From Leucogyrophana mollusca (taxonomy: Eukaryota; Basidiomycota; Agaricomycetes; Boletales), in assembly GCA_021014945.1 (NCBI GenBank), contig MU266855.1, forward strand, positions 1 to 11,065: a stretch of DNA of 11,065 nucleotides, read 5' to 3'. The notes under the pieces were generated by a model that had not been told where the DNA came from, did no database searches, and saw nothing but the letters and a program-made list of their open reading frames with translations. Numbering within the stretch: the stretch's first letter is position 1; every line of letters starts with the position of its first letter. The position numbers and the translations under genes were made by a program. Of this stretch, positions 1 to 8,900 are shown piece by piece.

Positions 1-340
1 GTGGCTGCAACCCAAGGAGACTTTGGGTCGTCCTTGTAACGGAACGCACAAATGAATGTGGAATGAGCGGATTGGAGCGGAATGATGGCGGACATAGCAG
101 CGTTTGGCGAGCATCAAGATATAATTAGCGTTGTGAATGATTGGACAGCGTCTGGTGACAGGATGTGGGGAAAATGAAAGAGATGCGCGAGTGCTTTGTG
201 TTTGTTTTAGTCGTTGATGTCATAAATGCCGGCATGCTGTAATAAGACGAATATAGCGAGCGAGGATTGTTTGGATAGGGAATTAATGAATGGTGATTGT
301 CCTGCGCTGTATTTGGGATGATAGGTTCGTCAATAATCCA
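1..340. other. Non-coding stretch with no recognised feature
   Basis: I see no gene here. Open frames on both strands are short and low in complexity and resemble no family I know. The base composition differs from the A/C-rich plus strand of the LINE fragment that begins near 340-370, so this is probably the sequence into which the LINE tail is embedded, or an older unrelated repeat. A 5-bp stem (cccaa/ttggg) near position 11 is too small to interpret. Confidence 0.5.
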
Positions 341-1932
341 TGTTCTCGCTACCAAACACTTTTGGTGCGTGACACCGAATAAAGACAACCTCACACTAAC
401 ACACACGAGAAGTGAGAAAAATAACCAAGCACTAAGAACAGGAAGAGGAGAAGTCATTTTCAATCCATCAACCACAACCACTACAAACTTAGAAGACGGA
501 TTTAGAATTCTATGCCCAAAAGAAAAAATATCGGACCAACTGGCCTAGCACCCACAACAACCACAAAGGGGCAGCATTAATCTAAACGACAAACTACATA
601 TATATACAGACGGTTCATGCAAGAACAACGGTAAACAAAACGCAATATGCGGAAGCGGCATATGGTTCAGACTGAACGACAATAGAAACACCCAAGTAAG
701 AATCCCAGGACTCAGACAATCAAACCAAGCAGGAGAGATCGCAGCTCTAATTATTGCTGCCCAAATATGTGACCCATACACACTGATATCAATCATAACA
801 GACTCAAAATATGTAATCTCGGGACTAACAAAACACATACAATTCTGGGAAGATATGGGATGGATAGGAATCCAAAACCGAAACCTCTTCGAAGCCGCAG
901 CCTACCAACTTAGGAAAAGAGCCGCGCAAACCACACTAAAATGGATTAAAGGCCACAGTGGAGACGAAGGCAACAAAGGAGCAGACGCGCTAGCAAACCA
1001 AGGGGTACAGACACCGATACCAGACAACATAGACATCACAATACCAACACACTTTAAACCGGTGCAAGGTGCTAAACTACAAGCAATGACACAATCAATC
1101 GCATACCAAGGAATAAGAGAAACAATAATAACTACACCCAGAAGATCATCTATAATAAACCTTGATATAACACGCTTCGCAATAAATGCAATCACTGAGA
1201 CCTGGGAAACAGACGAGAAAATATGGAAATCATGCAAACTCAAACCCCTAACACAAACACAAGTCAATTCCTATTCAGAATGCTTCAAGGATCCGTCAAA
1301 ATAGGCGACTACTGGAATAAAATAACAAACTATGAACAACGAGCAAAATGCCAAGCATGCAGGCACGCAGAAGAATCAATGGATCACACCCTACCAGAAT
1401 GTACACAAAACGGCCAAAATGAAATATGGTCACAAGCAAAGGACCTATGGAATAACAAAAACATTAACTGGCCAACAATAAACCTCGGAACAATAATGGG
1501 ATGCGGCCTAATAAATCTAGCCACCCCTAAAAATCAAAATGCCCCGAGAAACCCCCATGAAGAATCAAAAACAAAAGGAAACTCACGTCTCCTAAAAATA
1601 CTAATCTCCAAATCCGCCCACCTAATCTGGGCCACAAGATGTGACCGAACGATAAATGGGAATCCTAACCCCCCCCCGACAATGATATCAAAATGGTCCC
1701 ACCTATAACCAAACACTTCACTATTGACCGCCTCCGTGTACTAAACAAAACAGACAAACACCATAAGAAACAAGAGATACTAACTCAGCACACCTGGACA
1801 GGTACAATCCAAAATGAACTAGACCTACCACAAGATTGGGTGACCACCCGTGAGGTTTTAGTGGGTTTAAAGCCGCCCAGGCCCTCTCCTCAAGAGGCAA
1901 CCAGGCGTCTTGAAAGCCCCACACTCCCGTGA
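297..1932 (+). pseudogene. LINE ORF C-terminal part: RNase H, CCHC knuckle and tail (broken)
   Basis: The RNase H type I domain degrades the RNA strand of RNA-DNA hybrids during retrotransposition. It runs from about 594 to 1005 and retains the five hallmark residues: Asp at 609 (YTDGSC), Glu at 735 (GEIAAL), Asp at 801 (TDSKYV), His at 954 (KGHSGD) and Asp at 984 (GADALANQ). The same frame runs from 297 to 1304 with one internal TAG at 546-548. A one-base frameshift between about 1225 and 1265 moves coding to the frame of 1223-1708. That frame carries a CX2CX8HX4C knuckle (1349-1402) and a typical GDYWNKI segment just before it. A second shift near 1695-1708 leads into the final segment, which ends at the TGA at 1930-1932 and has a typical LPQDWVTTREVLVGL tail. 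Position 297 is only the first codon after an in-frame stop, not a true start. The reverse transcriptase is missing. The gene is dead, although RNase H alone could fold if expressed from a codon after the TAG. Confidence 0.85.
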
Positions 1933-2065
1933 AAGCGGGGTGCGGCTGCGCATTTTCCCTCAGACCGGCCCTGAGTGCCGAATTAGCAATTATGGAGAAC
2001 TCGTTAATTTACAGTTGCTACATAATAAAATTGCTCGTCTAAAAACAAAAATTTTATGAATTAAA
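340..2065 (+). mobile_element. 5'-truncated non-LTR retrotransposon (LINE) remnant
   Basis: This is the 3' end of a LINE. It holds the C-terminal RNase H domain, the CCHC knuckle region and the terminal tail of the main ORF, then a 3' UTR with hairpins and an A-rich run (about 2040-2068). The endonuclease and reverse transcriptase that should lie upstream are absent, which is the usual outcome of incomplete target-primed reverse transcription. The left limit is set only by the change in composition near 340-370. The right limit is set only by the A-rich run; I found no target-site duplication. The plus strand is strikingly rich in A and C, unlike the other elements in the window. Confidence 0.75.
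1883..1975 (+). other. Three short hairpins at the LINE ORF end and 3' UTR
   Basis: Three stem-loops lie within about 90 bases. The first is cctct/agagg with a 5-nt loop at 1883-1897. The second is cac-t-cccg / cggg-gtg with one bulged T and a 6-nt loop at 1922-1942. The third is ctcag/ctgag with a 7-nt loop at 1959-1975. The ORF's TGA (1930-1932) lies in the second loop. Many LINEs carry a 3' stem-loop that their reverse transcriptase binds to start copying. Assigning that role here is inference from position. Confidence 0.4.
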
Positions 2066-2353
2066 AGCCGCATTCGGAACGAGCGGGACAAGCATTTCGG
2101 AAACAGTTGTAAGTGTTTAGGCCATCTGCAAGCATCATTAGGGGAGCTCACAGTAGACCGCTTTCGCTGTCGTGGCCGCTGTCACTGTCAGTGGCTGTGC
2201 GAAGATATCCCAAATATAGACATATATTGACATATCCCACTAATTATTAAATAAAGCCAACTTGAGCCGCCTGCCGTGGACCTTGCCGCTCGTCTCTTCC
2301 CCGTCGTGTATTACATAATCAAATACCGCAGTTTTGCCTCAGACCACCACACA
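1933..2353. other. Non-coding gap between LINE ORF and Harbinger transposase
   Basis: The left part is the LINE 3' UTR with its A-rich run near 2040-2068. The right part should hold the 5' end and promoter of the Harbinger element. I could not find a convincing terminal inverted repeat or a TTA/TAA target duplication by eye. An 11-bp odd palindrome, cactgtcagtg, lies near 2186-2196. Confidence 0.4.
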
Positions 2354-3391
2354 ATGGCTCGCACTTCATTACACCAACAACACCTAGCCTCATATATCCT
2401 CTTTATGATCATCCGAGCACTCTTTCAGCCTGCCAAGGACCTCGAGGATGTTGCCCGAGAGCTCGATCTTGATATCAACTGCATCTTAGCAATACAACAA
2501 GCACGCTACCTGCATGCTCGACCACCTGTTCGCAAGGCGGGAAGCTTGCACCTTGCATGGGAGTATGCACAGAGTCCTGCCGATCACCATCGCTTTGTAA
2601 ATATGCTACACATATCTCCCAAGGTGTTCCAGGCCATCCTTGGCCTGATTGAAGATCACCCAATATTCTACAACGAATCGAATACTCCACAAGAGTCGGT
2701 TGAGGTTCAGTTGGGTGTCACATTGTATCGCATGGGCCGATATGGGAATGGTGCCTCTTTGGAGGACATTGCGCAGGTTGCAGGATGCTCTGAGGGTGCT
2801 GTGGAGAAGTACACTGATCGCTGTTTCCAAGCCATTGAATCACTTCATGAGGCATTTGTATGCCTCCCCGCATGGCTTGACGGATCTGCTCATGATGCCT
2901 GGGCATTTGAGCACACTGCAGCAGCAAAGTATCCTGAATGGTTCTTCAGTGGGGAAGAGTTTGCATGGGCAGACTCAGCCTATGTTGTAAACTCACACAC
3001 CATCCCAGTCCACAAAAAACCAGCTTCTCTTCAGCCCGAAAACATCGCATTCGATCAAGCAGTTGCTAACCTCCGCGTCCATTCAGAACATTGCATGGGT
3101 GCCCTCAAAGGGCAATTCCAGTGTTTTCGGGGGCTGTGAGTCAACATTAACTCCAAACGACAGCACATCGCTGCATGTCGCTGGATTACTGTTGGTATTA
3201 TATTGCATAATCTTGTTGTTGAGGTTGAAGGAGTCCAAAGGGGTGCACACTTTGCACCAATACATACCCATCAAGAGGAGGAGGAGGATTGGGGACCACC
3301 AGATGAGCCTTTGCTGGCAGAGGATGTTGGTGATGGTGATGCAAAACGACACAAACTGGTGGAGGAGCTACTTGCATTCCAGCAACTGTAA
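2354..3391 (+). pseudogene. PIF/Harbinger transposase (DDE_Tnp_4-like), internally deleted, one premature TGA
   Basis: The start is the ATG at 2354; the frame is open upstream to 2276 but without another ATG. One frame runs to the TAA ending at 3391 (345 codons), interrupted only by a TGA at 3137-3139. Residues about 135-163 (SLEDIAQVAGCSEGAVEKYT) form a helix-turn-helix typical of these transposases. The catalytic half starts abruptly. Residues near 172 (FVCLPAW) join directly to LDGSAHD, whereas the family normally has about 60-75 residues between these blocks, including the first catalytic Asp and the NYG-type segment. The second Asp (D207 in FAWADSAY) and the Glu (E245 in RVHSEHCMGALKG) are kept. 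After the TGA the family sequence VNIN...ITVGIILHNLVVEVEG continues in frame, followed by an acidic tail, so the TGA most likely replaced an Arg CGA. The enzyme is predicted to be inactive. Lengths of the missing block are from memory of the family. Confidence 0.85.
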
Positions 3392-3505
3392 ATAGACTAT
3401 TATCCAAATTGCAACAACAAGATTGACTATTGTAAGTCGAATGAATGGAAGGTGACAAACGAGTGGCAACAAATGAGTGGTAGGTGACCAGGGGTATCAC
3501 AGGAA

Positions 3506-4722
3506 TTAAGGCAATTTAATGTAGCGGTAAAAGGGTGTGTTACGGTGATTAAAATGATGTACCACCTCACTCCGAGAGGGCTGAAGTATCCCAATCAGGC
3601 GTACCTGTTTAAGAGGGCGCTCCAAGGGTGCCTCGTTGAGACTGCGGAGCTGCTCACAGTACTCAGCAGCATCCAAGATACCCGCCTTATACTAATCCAG
3701 CAGAAGTGCCCGCTTCTTGAGATTCATCTCTTCGCAGGCACGATTGTTGAGGGCATCAAGATTCGCCCTGGACATTTGTGAGAAATAAGCTTAATATAAC
3801 TAGGGGAGCTTACTTTTGAATTTTGAAAAGGGTATCATCAATTGTTCTCTTTTGCGGGATCTTCTGGATACGTCCCTTAGCCTTCAGTATGCTGTCCTGA
3901 GACAGCGACAATGGCTTGGGAGCCTTCTTCTGCGACGGTGTTGGGGTAGACGCAGTTAATAAGGTGGCATTCTCCTTATCGTCATCGACTTCAAGTGACG
4001 GAGAGCTCCCACGGTGAGTCATTTGCGCGAGGTTGAGTGCATCTTGGAGTGTCCGGATTTGGCCGATCTGTGATGATGTTAGTACAGGGAAATCCTCATC
4101 GTCACTCGGCGGCTGCATATGCAGTGTCTTCTTGCCATCGGGACCAATACCAGTCGTGACAGCAATTGGAGTCACGTTGGGACGAGCGGCGAAGATGCGG
4201 TGGAGCTCCAGAAAGAACACAAAGTCCCTCTTGATCTTTTCTGTAATAGTTTTGTTGATAGCGGCTATGATTTTGAGAAATCAAACATACCCCATATATT
4301 TTTGGCATCATTGGGGGTATTGTCATCAGGCCCATCTGCACCAATGTAAAAATCACAGAATTCGTCGTCGCTGCAGTTATCATCATTGCCGTCCTTGCGG
4401 AGGCCACCTCCTGTTGTGCGGAGCTTGGCGGCATGCCGTTTGTATGTTTTGGTGGGCCTGAAGCCAACGTGTGAGTGTGTAATGCAAAAATAACAAGATA
4501 ACGACATAACGATTCGATTTTCCCCTTGATTTGATCACCCGTTGCTGTTGGATTGATGGCATGGAACTCCGGAAGAATAACGGCCCCGACACGCTTGTAA
4601 ACGCTTGCCTTACTCTCTCCAGACGTGTTCTTCGAGTGCTCTGGGTCATTCGTGGTCAGCAGAACTCAAGTTAATTGACTTACCTCATTTTTCTCCTTTT
4701 TAGCATCAGTAAATGAACACAT
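3506..4722 (-). pseudogene. Harbinger-associated partner protein (second ORF), four exons, two premature stops
   Basis: The gene is read on the minus strand. Proposed exons are 4722-4511, 4457-4291, 4240-3814 and 3767-3506, with GT-AG introns of 53, 50 and 46 nt. All phases match and the sum is 1068 nt (355 codons). Exon 1 carries a conserved-looking segment (YKRVGAVILPEFHAINPTA) that continues as TYKRHAAKLRTTGGGL in exon 2. Exon 3 adds DFVFFLELHRIFAARPNV and ITTGIGPDGKKT, then a Ser/Pro/Lys-rich linker. Exon 4 is a charged, helix-prone C-terminus (MNLKKRALLLD, then YKAGILDAAEY). I recognise this pattern from proteins next to Harbinger-type transposases in Agaricomycetes, presumably DNA-binding partners. 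A TGA (4668-4666) and a TAG (3694-3692) interrupt it. A conventional ORF caller would stop at 3810, inside the third intron. The ATG at 4722 is uncertain, since the frame is open upstream to about 4830. Confidence 0.7.
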
Positions 4723-5510
4723 TTCTTTTCCTACTTTTCCATGCTTTCCTACCTTTTCTTGCTTTCCCAGATTCCGGAGAAAGCAGTCCTTGTAGAGTAA
4801 AGCATAAATAAGTAGATTATTTTAGACAAGCAAGTTTAAGTAGCTGTTAATACAAAAAGCTACAAAGCATTAAAAAGGGCATTAATACAAATATTTCTCA
4901 TTGGCCATGATCACATGCGTGTGCTGTGTTGTGTGTCGTCACTGTCATTGGCGTGGCGTTGGAGCTTGGAAGAGCGGGAAAAACTGTGTGAATGCTGGTA
5001 AGGTAATACTTAGTCTCCGCTTGAATGACTTGTGGTTTTCGCGTAAGTGTTTCTTACTTTGCTTTCGCTCGCCATCCCGCTCCCTTGATCAAAAACTCTA
5101 CTTTCTACTTTCTGGTGCTGCCCCGACAACATACACGAATGCTTTTGCCTCCATCAACCAATGCTGCCCGAAAAGTGAATTGCAGGTTCGTCATAGGTCA
5201 TCATTACCTTCAGCACCATGCCTGCACCACTGCTCACCCATGTCACTCTCACAGCCTGCCAGTATTCCCCGAGTGACAAGGTCAAAACATTGACACTAGA
5301 GGTATGCATATTTTCGATCCTCACTTGCACAGTACTCATCATTGTGCCAACACCTCCCCACCTGTCATCTCATTGCCGCGCTGCCTACCCCACATTCATG
5401 TCAACTACCACCACCACTCTCAGGGTGTTCCGAAGATGAGCGGGCGCTCAGCTAAGGTTTTTCATTCCGTTTGATTCCCAATATCCCCTTATTGATTCCT
5501 GACCGTTTTT
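4723..5510. other. Non-coding stretch, probably Harbinger flank and old repeats
   Basis: No recognisable gene was found. The plus-strand frame 4901-5293 is cysteine-rich at its start but resembles nothing I know and has no plausible intron structure. The DNA is T/C-rich with recurring motifs of the ctactttt and ctttcctac kind (about 4730-4775 and 5095-5115). The right end of the Harbinger element and the promoter of its minus-strand gene should lie here, but I could not place them. Confidence 0.4.
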
Positions 5511-5568
5511 CAGCGCCGAACAGCGTTGAACAGCGTTGAACAGCGTTGAACAGCGTTGAACAGCGCTT
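5511..5568. repeat. Minisatellite, 10-bp unit cagcgttgaa
   Basis: Four perfect tandem copies of cagcgttgaa fill 5521-5560. They are preceded by one degenerate copy (cagcgccgaa, 5511-5520) and followed by a partial copy (cagcgctt, 5561-5568). Exact copies suggest recent expansion by slippage. Short tandem arrays just inside transposon ends can also be transposase binding sites, but nothing here ties the array to a particular element. Confidence 0.9.
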
Positions 5569-5616
5569 TACTTTGCTTATCTCCCTCCTTTATCATGATT
5601 TTCACACCGTCTATCC

Positions 5617-5638
5617 TTCTACTTTAATTCTACTTTAA
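5617..5638. repeat. Tandem duplication of an 11-bp unit (ttctactttaa)
   Basis: Two perfect adjacent copies are present at 5617-5627 and 5628-5638. Related ctactttt motifs recur through 4730-5780, which suggests the region derives from one degenerate AT-rich repeat. Confidence 0.7.
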
Positions 5639-5747
5639 TTATGACTTTTCCATACTTTGCCTGCAATACAGTGTGCTTTCCCCGTCTCGCGAAAAGCATG
5701 AGAAAGAACTAGAAAGTCAAGGCTAAGTTAAAATATGGAGCGGGATC

Positions 5748-5835
5748 TACTTAATTAAGTAACTTTCTACTTTTCCGTGGTTTACTTAAAAACTGCTTTA
5801 TTGTACTTAATTTGAAGTGAAAGTTGTGGAAAAGT
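5748..5835. repeat. Palindrome and imperfect inverted repeat (MITE-like)
   Basis: A 14-bp perfect palindrome, tacttaattaagta, lies at 5748-5761. It is followed by arms acttttcc (5769-5776) and ggaaaagt (5828-5835) that can pair and extend imperfectly in both directions, enclosing about 50 bases. The arrangement resembles a small foldback element. No flanking target duplication was identified. Confidence 0.4.
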
Positions 5836-5853
5836 TAGTTAAGTGACTTCAAC

Positions 5854-5872
5854 AGCAATCTAACAGATTGCT
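5854..5872. terminator. 7-bp stem-loop followed by a T-rich run, downstream of the Plavaka gene
   Basis: A perfect stem agcaatc/gattgct with a 5-nt loop lies 100 bases beyond the minus-strand Plavaka stop. On the plus strand it is followed by T-rich sequence (5873-5900). Stem plus T-run is a bacterial terminator shape and has no established meaning in a fungal genome, so a role in termination is unlikely. It is listed for its structure and its place in the palindrome cluster. Confidence 0.2.
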
Positions 5873-5904
5873 TGTCTTCTTTTTTCGGGTTTTTTGAACC
5901 TTTT

Positions 5905-5953
5905 GTCTTGTCGACAAGACCACAGGCTTGCAAGACCGACAAGCTACGACAAG
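5905..5953. repeat. 16-bp perfect palindrome with three direct CGACAAG repeats
   Basis: The sequence gtcttgtcgacaagac at 5905-5920 is its own reverse complement. The heptamer cgacaag occurs at 5912-5918, 5937-5943 and 5947-5953, and inverted at 5908-5914. The cluster ends 20 bases from the Plavaka stop codon. Clusters of short direct and inverted repeats next to the ends are typical of CACTA-like and KDZ-like transposons, where they bind transposase. That role is inference here. Confidence 0.6.
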
Positions 5954-5972
5954 AACTGATAAAGGTCAGATA

Positions 5973-8900
5973 TCAAGCCAAGAATTCGTGCATATGATGA
6001 TCAGCGTATCTACTAACATAGAAAGCATGAAAAGCATCCAAACTCTCCGAAAAGTGTAAATCCTCGGGTAAAAAACTGGCGCTGTACACTGGGAGTAAAT
6101 GGGCTGCACGAGCGACAGAATCCAGATGAACGACAGCCATGCTTTGTCGGCCTGAAGCTCCATACTCTGGTCTTACCGCCCACATCCCTGTTTCCTCGTC
6201 AGCTTCCTCCCCAATGGGCACGAACCAATGCACTAGAGCGCACGGGTAAACACGGCTGTGAAAAGTGAACGAAAAGAAGAGATAGACACGTCTGATCACC
6301 ATGCCCAACATGCCCTCATCCTCTGCCTGTGTGGTGACAAACACCGTGTCTCTTCGAACATATTCACCGCGCCATGATGGGTTCAACCGAATATATTCTC
6401 TGTGCATGCCCCCTGCACCACATAAGTCACTCGGCGCATAGAACTGGGCCACTGCAGAGTGAAATACTGACACACGGACGTTGAAGTGAGGACACAGGTC
6501 GAGGGCAACGTCTGCGGATGAATGTACAGCATCCGGGTTTTCCTGGTCATAGAGAAATCGGCAGATAAGTTCAGGTAGCCATGGCTGGTTGATGTGTGCT
6601 GCGAGGTCGTCGAGGTTCTTTGGATACCCTCGTTCTATAGACTGCATTAGGGTAATTCTCACATGCAATAAAGGGGACTCACAAGGTGTTCAAGCAAGTT
6701 CCATAGAAGACAACACTTTTGGCCCCATTGCAGGTCCACACTCGTCATCGTCATCATCATCTATTGGAGACGGCGGCCGTGGTTGTTCACCATTTGCGAT
6801 ACAAATAGTATATGAAAGGGTTGTCCCTTCTATCATCCCACGTGCAGTAAAATTTTGACGGGCAGCAGCTATCTTATCGAGGCGACAATTTGTACGCAGC
6901 ATTTGTATGAGCGCCTTGAACCGATTTGAACACCGCCACGGCTCTTTGACAGCCTTGATGTGTTTCGACTCCGTGATAGAGGAGCACAACCCATTTGGGG
7001 ACCCGAAAAGCCGAATGGAGCGAGGATAGTGCTTAAGTGAGTGTTGGCGCAGGAGAGAGATGTCATCACAAACACCTGTGGTGATGAAGACTTCGCGGTA
7101 ACGATGAAAGCGTGAGAGGGCCGCTTCGAGCTGCTCGAGCGTCGCCATACTGATTACATTTCGGCGTGCGAGATAACAGAAGTCCAGAAAGGCTGCCAGG
7201 CACTTGACCATATCTGCCGGTACATGTCCTGTGATGGCGGGAAGATAAACCTACAGTTTAAACGGCGTCAGACACATCAACGTTACCTAAATGTTAGACA
7301 CACCTTCATCAATGCCTTTGAATCATCCCCGGTCCATTGCGAGAAATCACGTCCATCAGGGAAGCACCGTATACCTGGGAATGCAGGCACGACTGAAATT
7401 CTGATACCTGACTGGAGCAAACCATCGGAATATTATTGAGATTCACTTACCATCGGTCAATATCATCAATGATCGCATTTGCACGAGTCTCACCGTGGAC
7501 CACATAGAGATACTCATTGACCCATGAGACAATATGATCCTTGAATGTGCCTTTGATGACCTGATGCAGCAAGTCTGGTGACAGTAACTCATGGATGTCT
7601 GCACGAGGAAATTGGTGGGTAAAAGGCTATGGGAAAATGATATTCAATATGCAAGACCAAAAAATGACATGGAAGCTTACGAGGATGTCAGCACGAACAC
7701 CAAAATCGTCCCAAAGGGTGCTGGTATTGAATGATCTCTTCAAGAAGCTGGTCTTCTGCGGAGATCGCCGAAGCGCACCCTCCACATCAAGGTTTTCTGG
7801 GCGAGCATCACATCTGAATATATAGTGAGCAATCCAACGTGAAGTAAGATATACTGAGGCCGTACTTTGGACACCATCCTTGCACAATTCCCGACAACCA
7901 AACTTGCTCTGGGTAGTCAGCAATGTACAGCCCAATGCCATAGATAACTCTGTGAAAGTGGCCATCAGCAAACCGAACTACTTCGGGAGTTGTCATGCCT
8001 TCCCGCAATGGTTCGTAAACACGCGCAAGGGCAGCGTGGTACATTTGCCTGCAAAATTTCTGATATACGGCGGTTTTTCTATGTTTCCTTGTTGCTGCAT
8101 GATATGAGCAAACATACACGATGGAGATGACTAAGAATCCTACTTTTTGGAATCGGGAGAAAGGCCACAGGTAGGAGACCATTCCCATGTGCACGACGAG
8201 CAGTGTTTGTCAAGACCCCAGGAGACATATATACCGGGTGGAACTCTTGATGTCCAGTAGCAACCGAGACTGTGGTCTTGTCGCTACCAGCAATGATGGG
8301 TATGAAAGCTGCACCATGGGTGGTAGGATCTTCTGATATCATGTCCTTTGGGCCGTAAATTAGAAAGTACGAGAAATTTGAAGATTAACCTTACTGCCTG
8401 CCTCCACACCCAGTCTGCTGACATGAGGTTTGACCACATGCGGTGGCCACTGTTGTTGAATTGTTGATATGGGGCACAGTTCATGCTGTCCTTGAACTCC
8501 GGTGCCGAAAGCTGATTATGCAAAAGTCGCCTCGCATCCCGGGTACAGAGCTCATAAGTCTCTGTCATCCACTTTGGTGGTGTCCCGGGAGGGAGGGGGC
8601 CAGTATAACGGATCTTGAAAGCCTTCCATGGTGCATCACCAGCCTGAATGTCGTCAATGGTTTGGTAGAGTTCCTCAGCAGAACCCCAAGGAGGCTTGGC
8701 CCCGAAATCATACACCTGGGCAGCCCACATGTCCAGCGCTCTGTCGATCTCACCTTCGGAAGTCTGGACTTCAACAAAATGATAATGGGCAAAATCAAAG
8801 TCGGTTCGCGAAGTAAACGGATGCCATGCATTCATGGATTCGGCTTGATCATAGGTCAGTGCTGCTGGGTCGAATGACGGGGGTGCACCAGGCCGAAGAT

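Larger units (their letters stand above)
2354..4722. mobile_element. PIF/Harbinger-type DNA transposon remnant, two convergent genes
   Basis: This is the minimal span covering a Harbinger-type transposase (plus strand) and its usual partner-type gene (minus strand), which converge with about 115 bases between their ends. PIF/Harbinger elements typically encode two proteins, a DDE transposase and a Myb/SANT-like DNA-binding partner, so the pair makes sense as one element. The outer ends were not located. They should lie somewhere in 1980-2353 and 4723-5850. Both genes carry premature stops and the transposase also has an internal deletion, so the copy is not autonomous. Confidence 0.7.

Noticed and set aside
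125..481. Minus-strand ORF of 118 codons with hydrophobic stretches
   Set aside because: Antisense to the LINE edge, low in complexity, with no start context or family resemblance; it spans the junction between unrelated sequence and the LINE.
2276..2353. N-terminal extension of the Harbinger transposase from a GTG
   Set aside because: Eukaryotic genes rarely start at GTG; the first ATG in frame is at 2354 and the extension shows no family motif.
4639..4683. GT-AG intron of 45 nt in the Harbinger partner gene (donor gtaagt, acceptor agag)
   Set aside because: Its length is a multiple of three and the unspliced frame (LLTTNDPEHSKN) looks like family sequence, so a TGA replacing CGA within a longer first exon is the better explanation. 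The intron cannot be fully excluded.
2109..5070. Shared short words (gtaagtgttt, gctttcgct, gtcactgtca) on both sides of the Harbinger genes as terminal repeats
   Set aside because: They are in direct rather than inverted orientation, differently spaced, and of a length expected by chance over these distances.
4901..5293. Plus-strand ORF of 130 codons with clustered cysteines
   Set aside because: No recognisable domain, no conserved spacing, overlaps other equally long shadow frames, and lies in repeat-like DNA.
5511..5568. CRISPR-like array
   Set aside because: The units are contiguous with no spacers and the setting is eukaryotic.
8443..8877. Plus-strand ORF of 144 codons opposite Plavaka exon 2
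   Set aside because: It is a shadow of the transposase coding strand, which has clear family motifs in the opposite direction.
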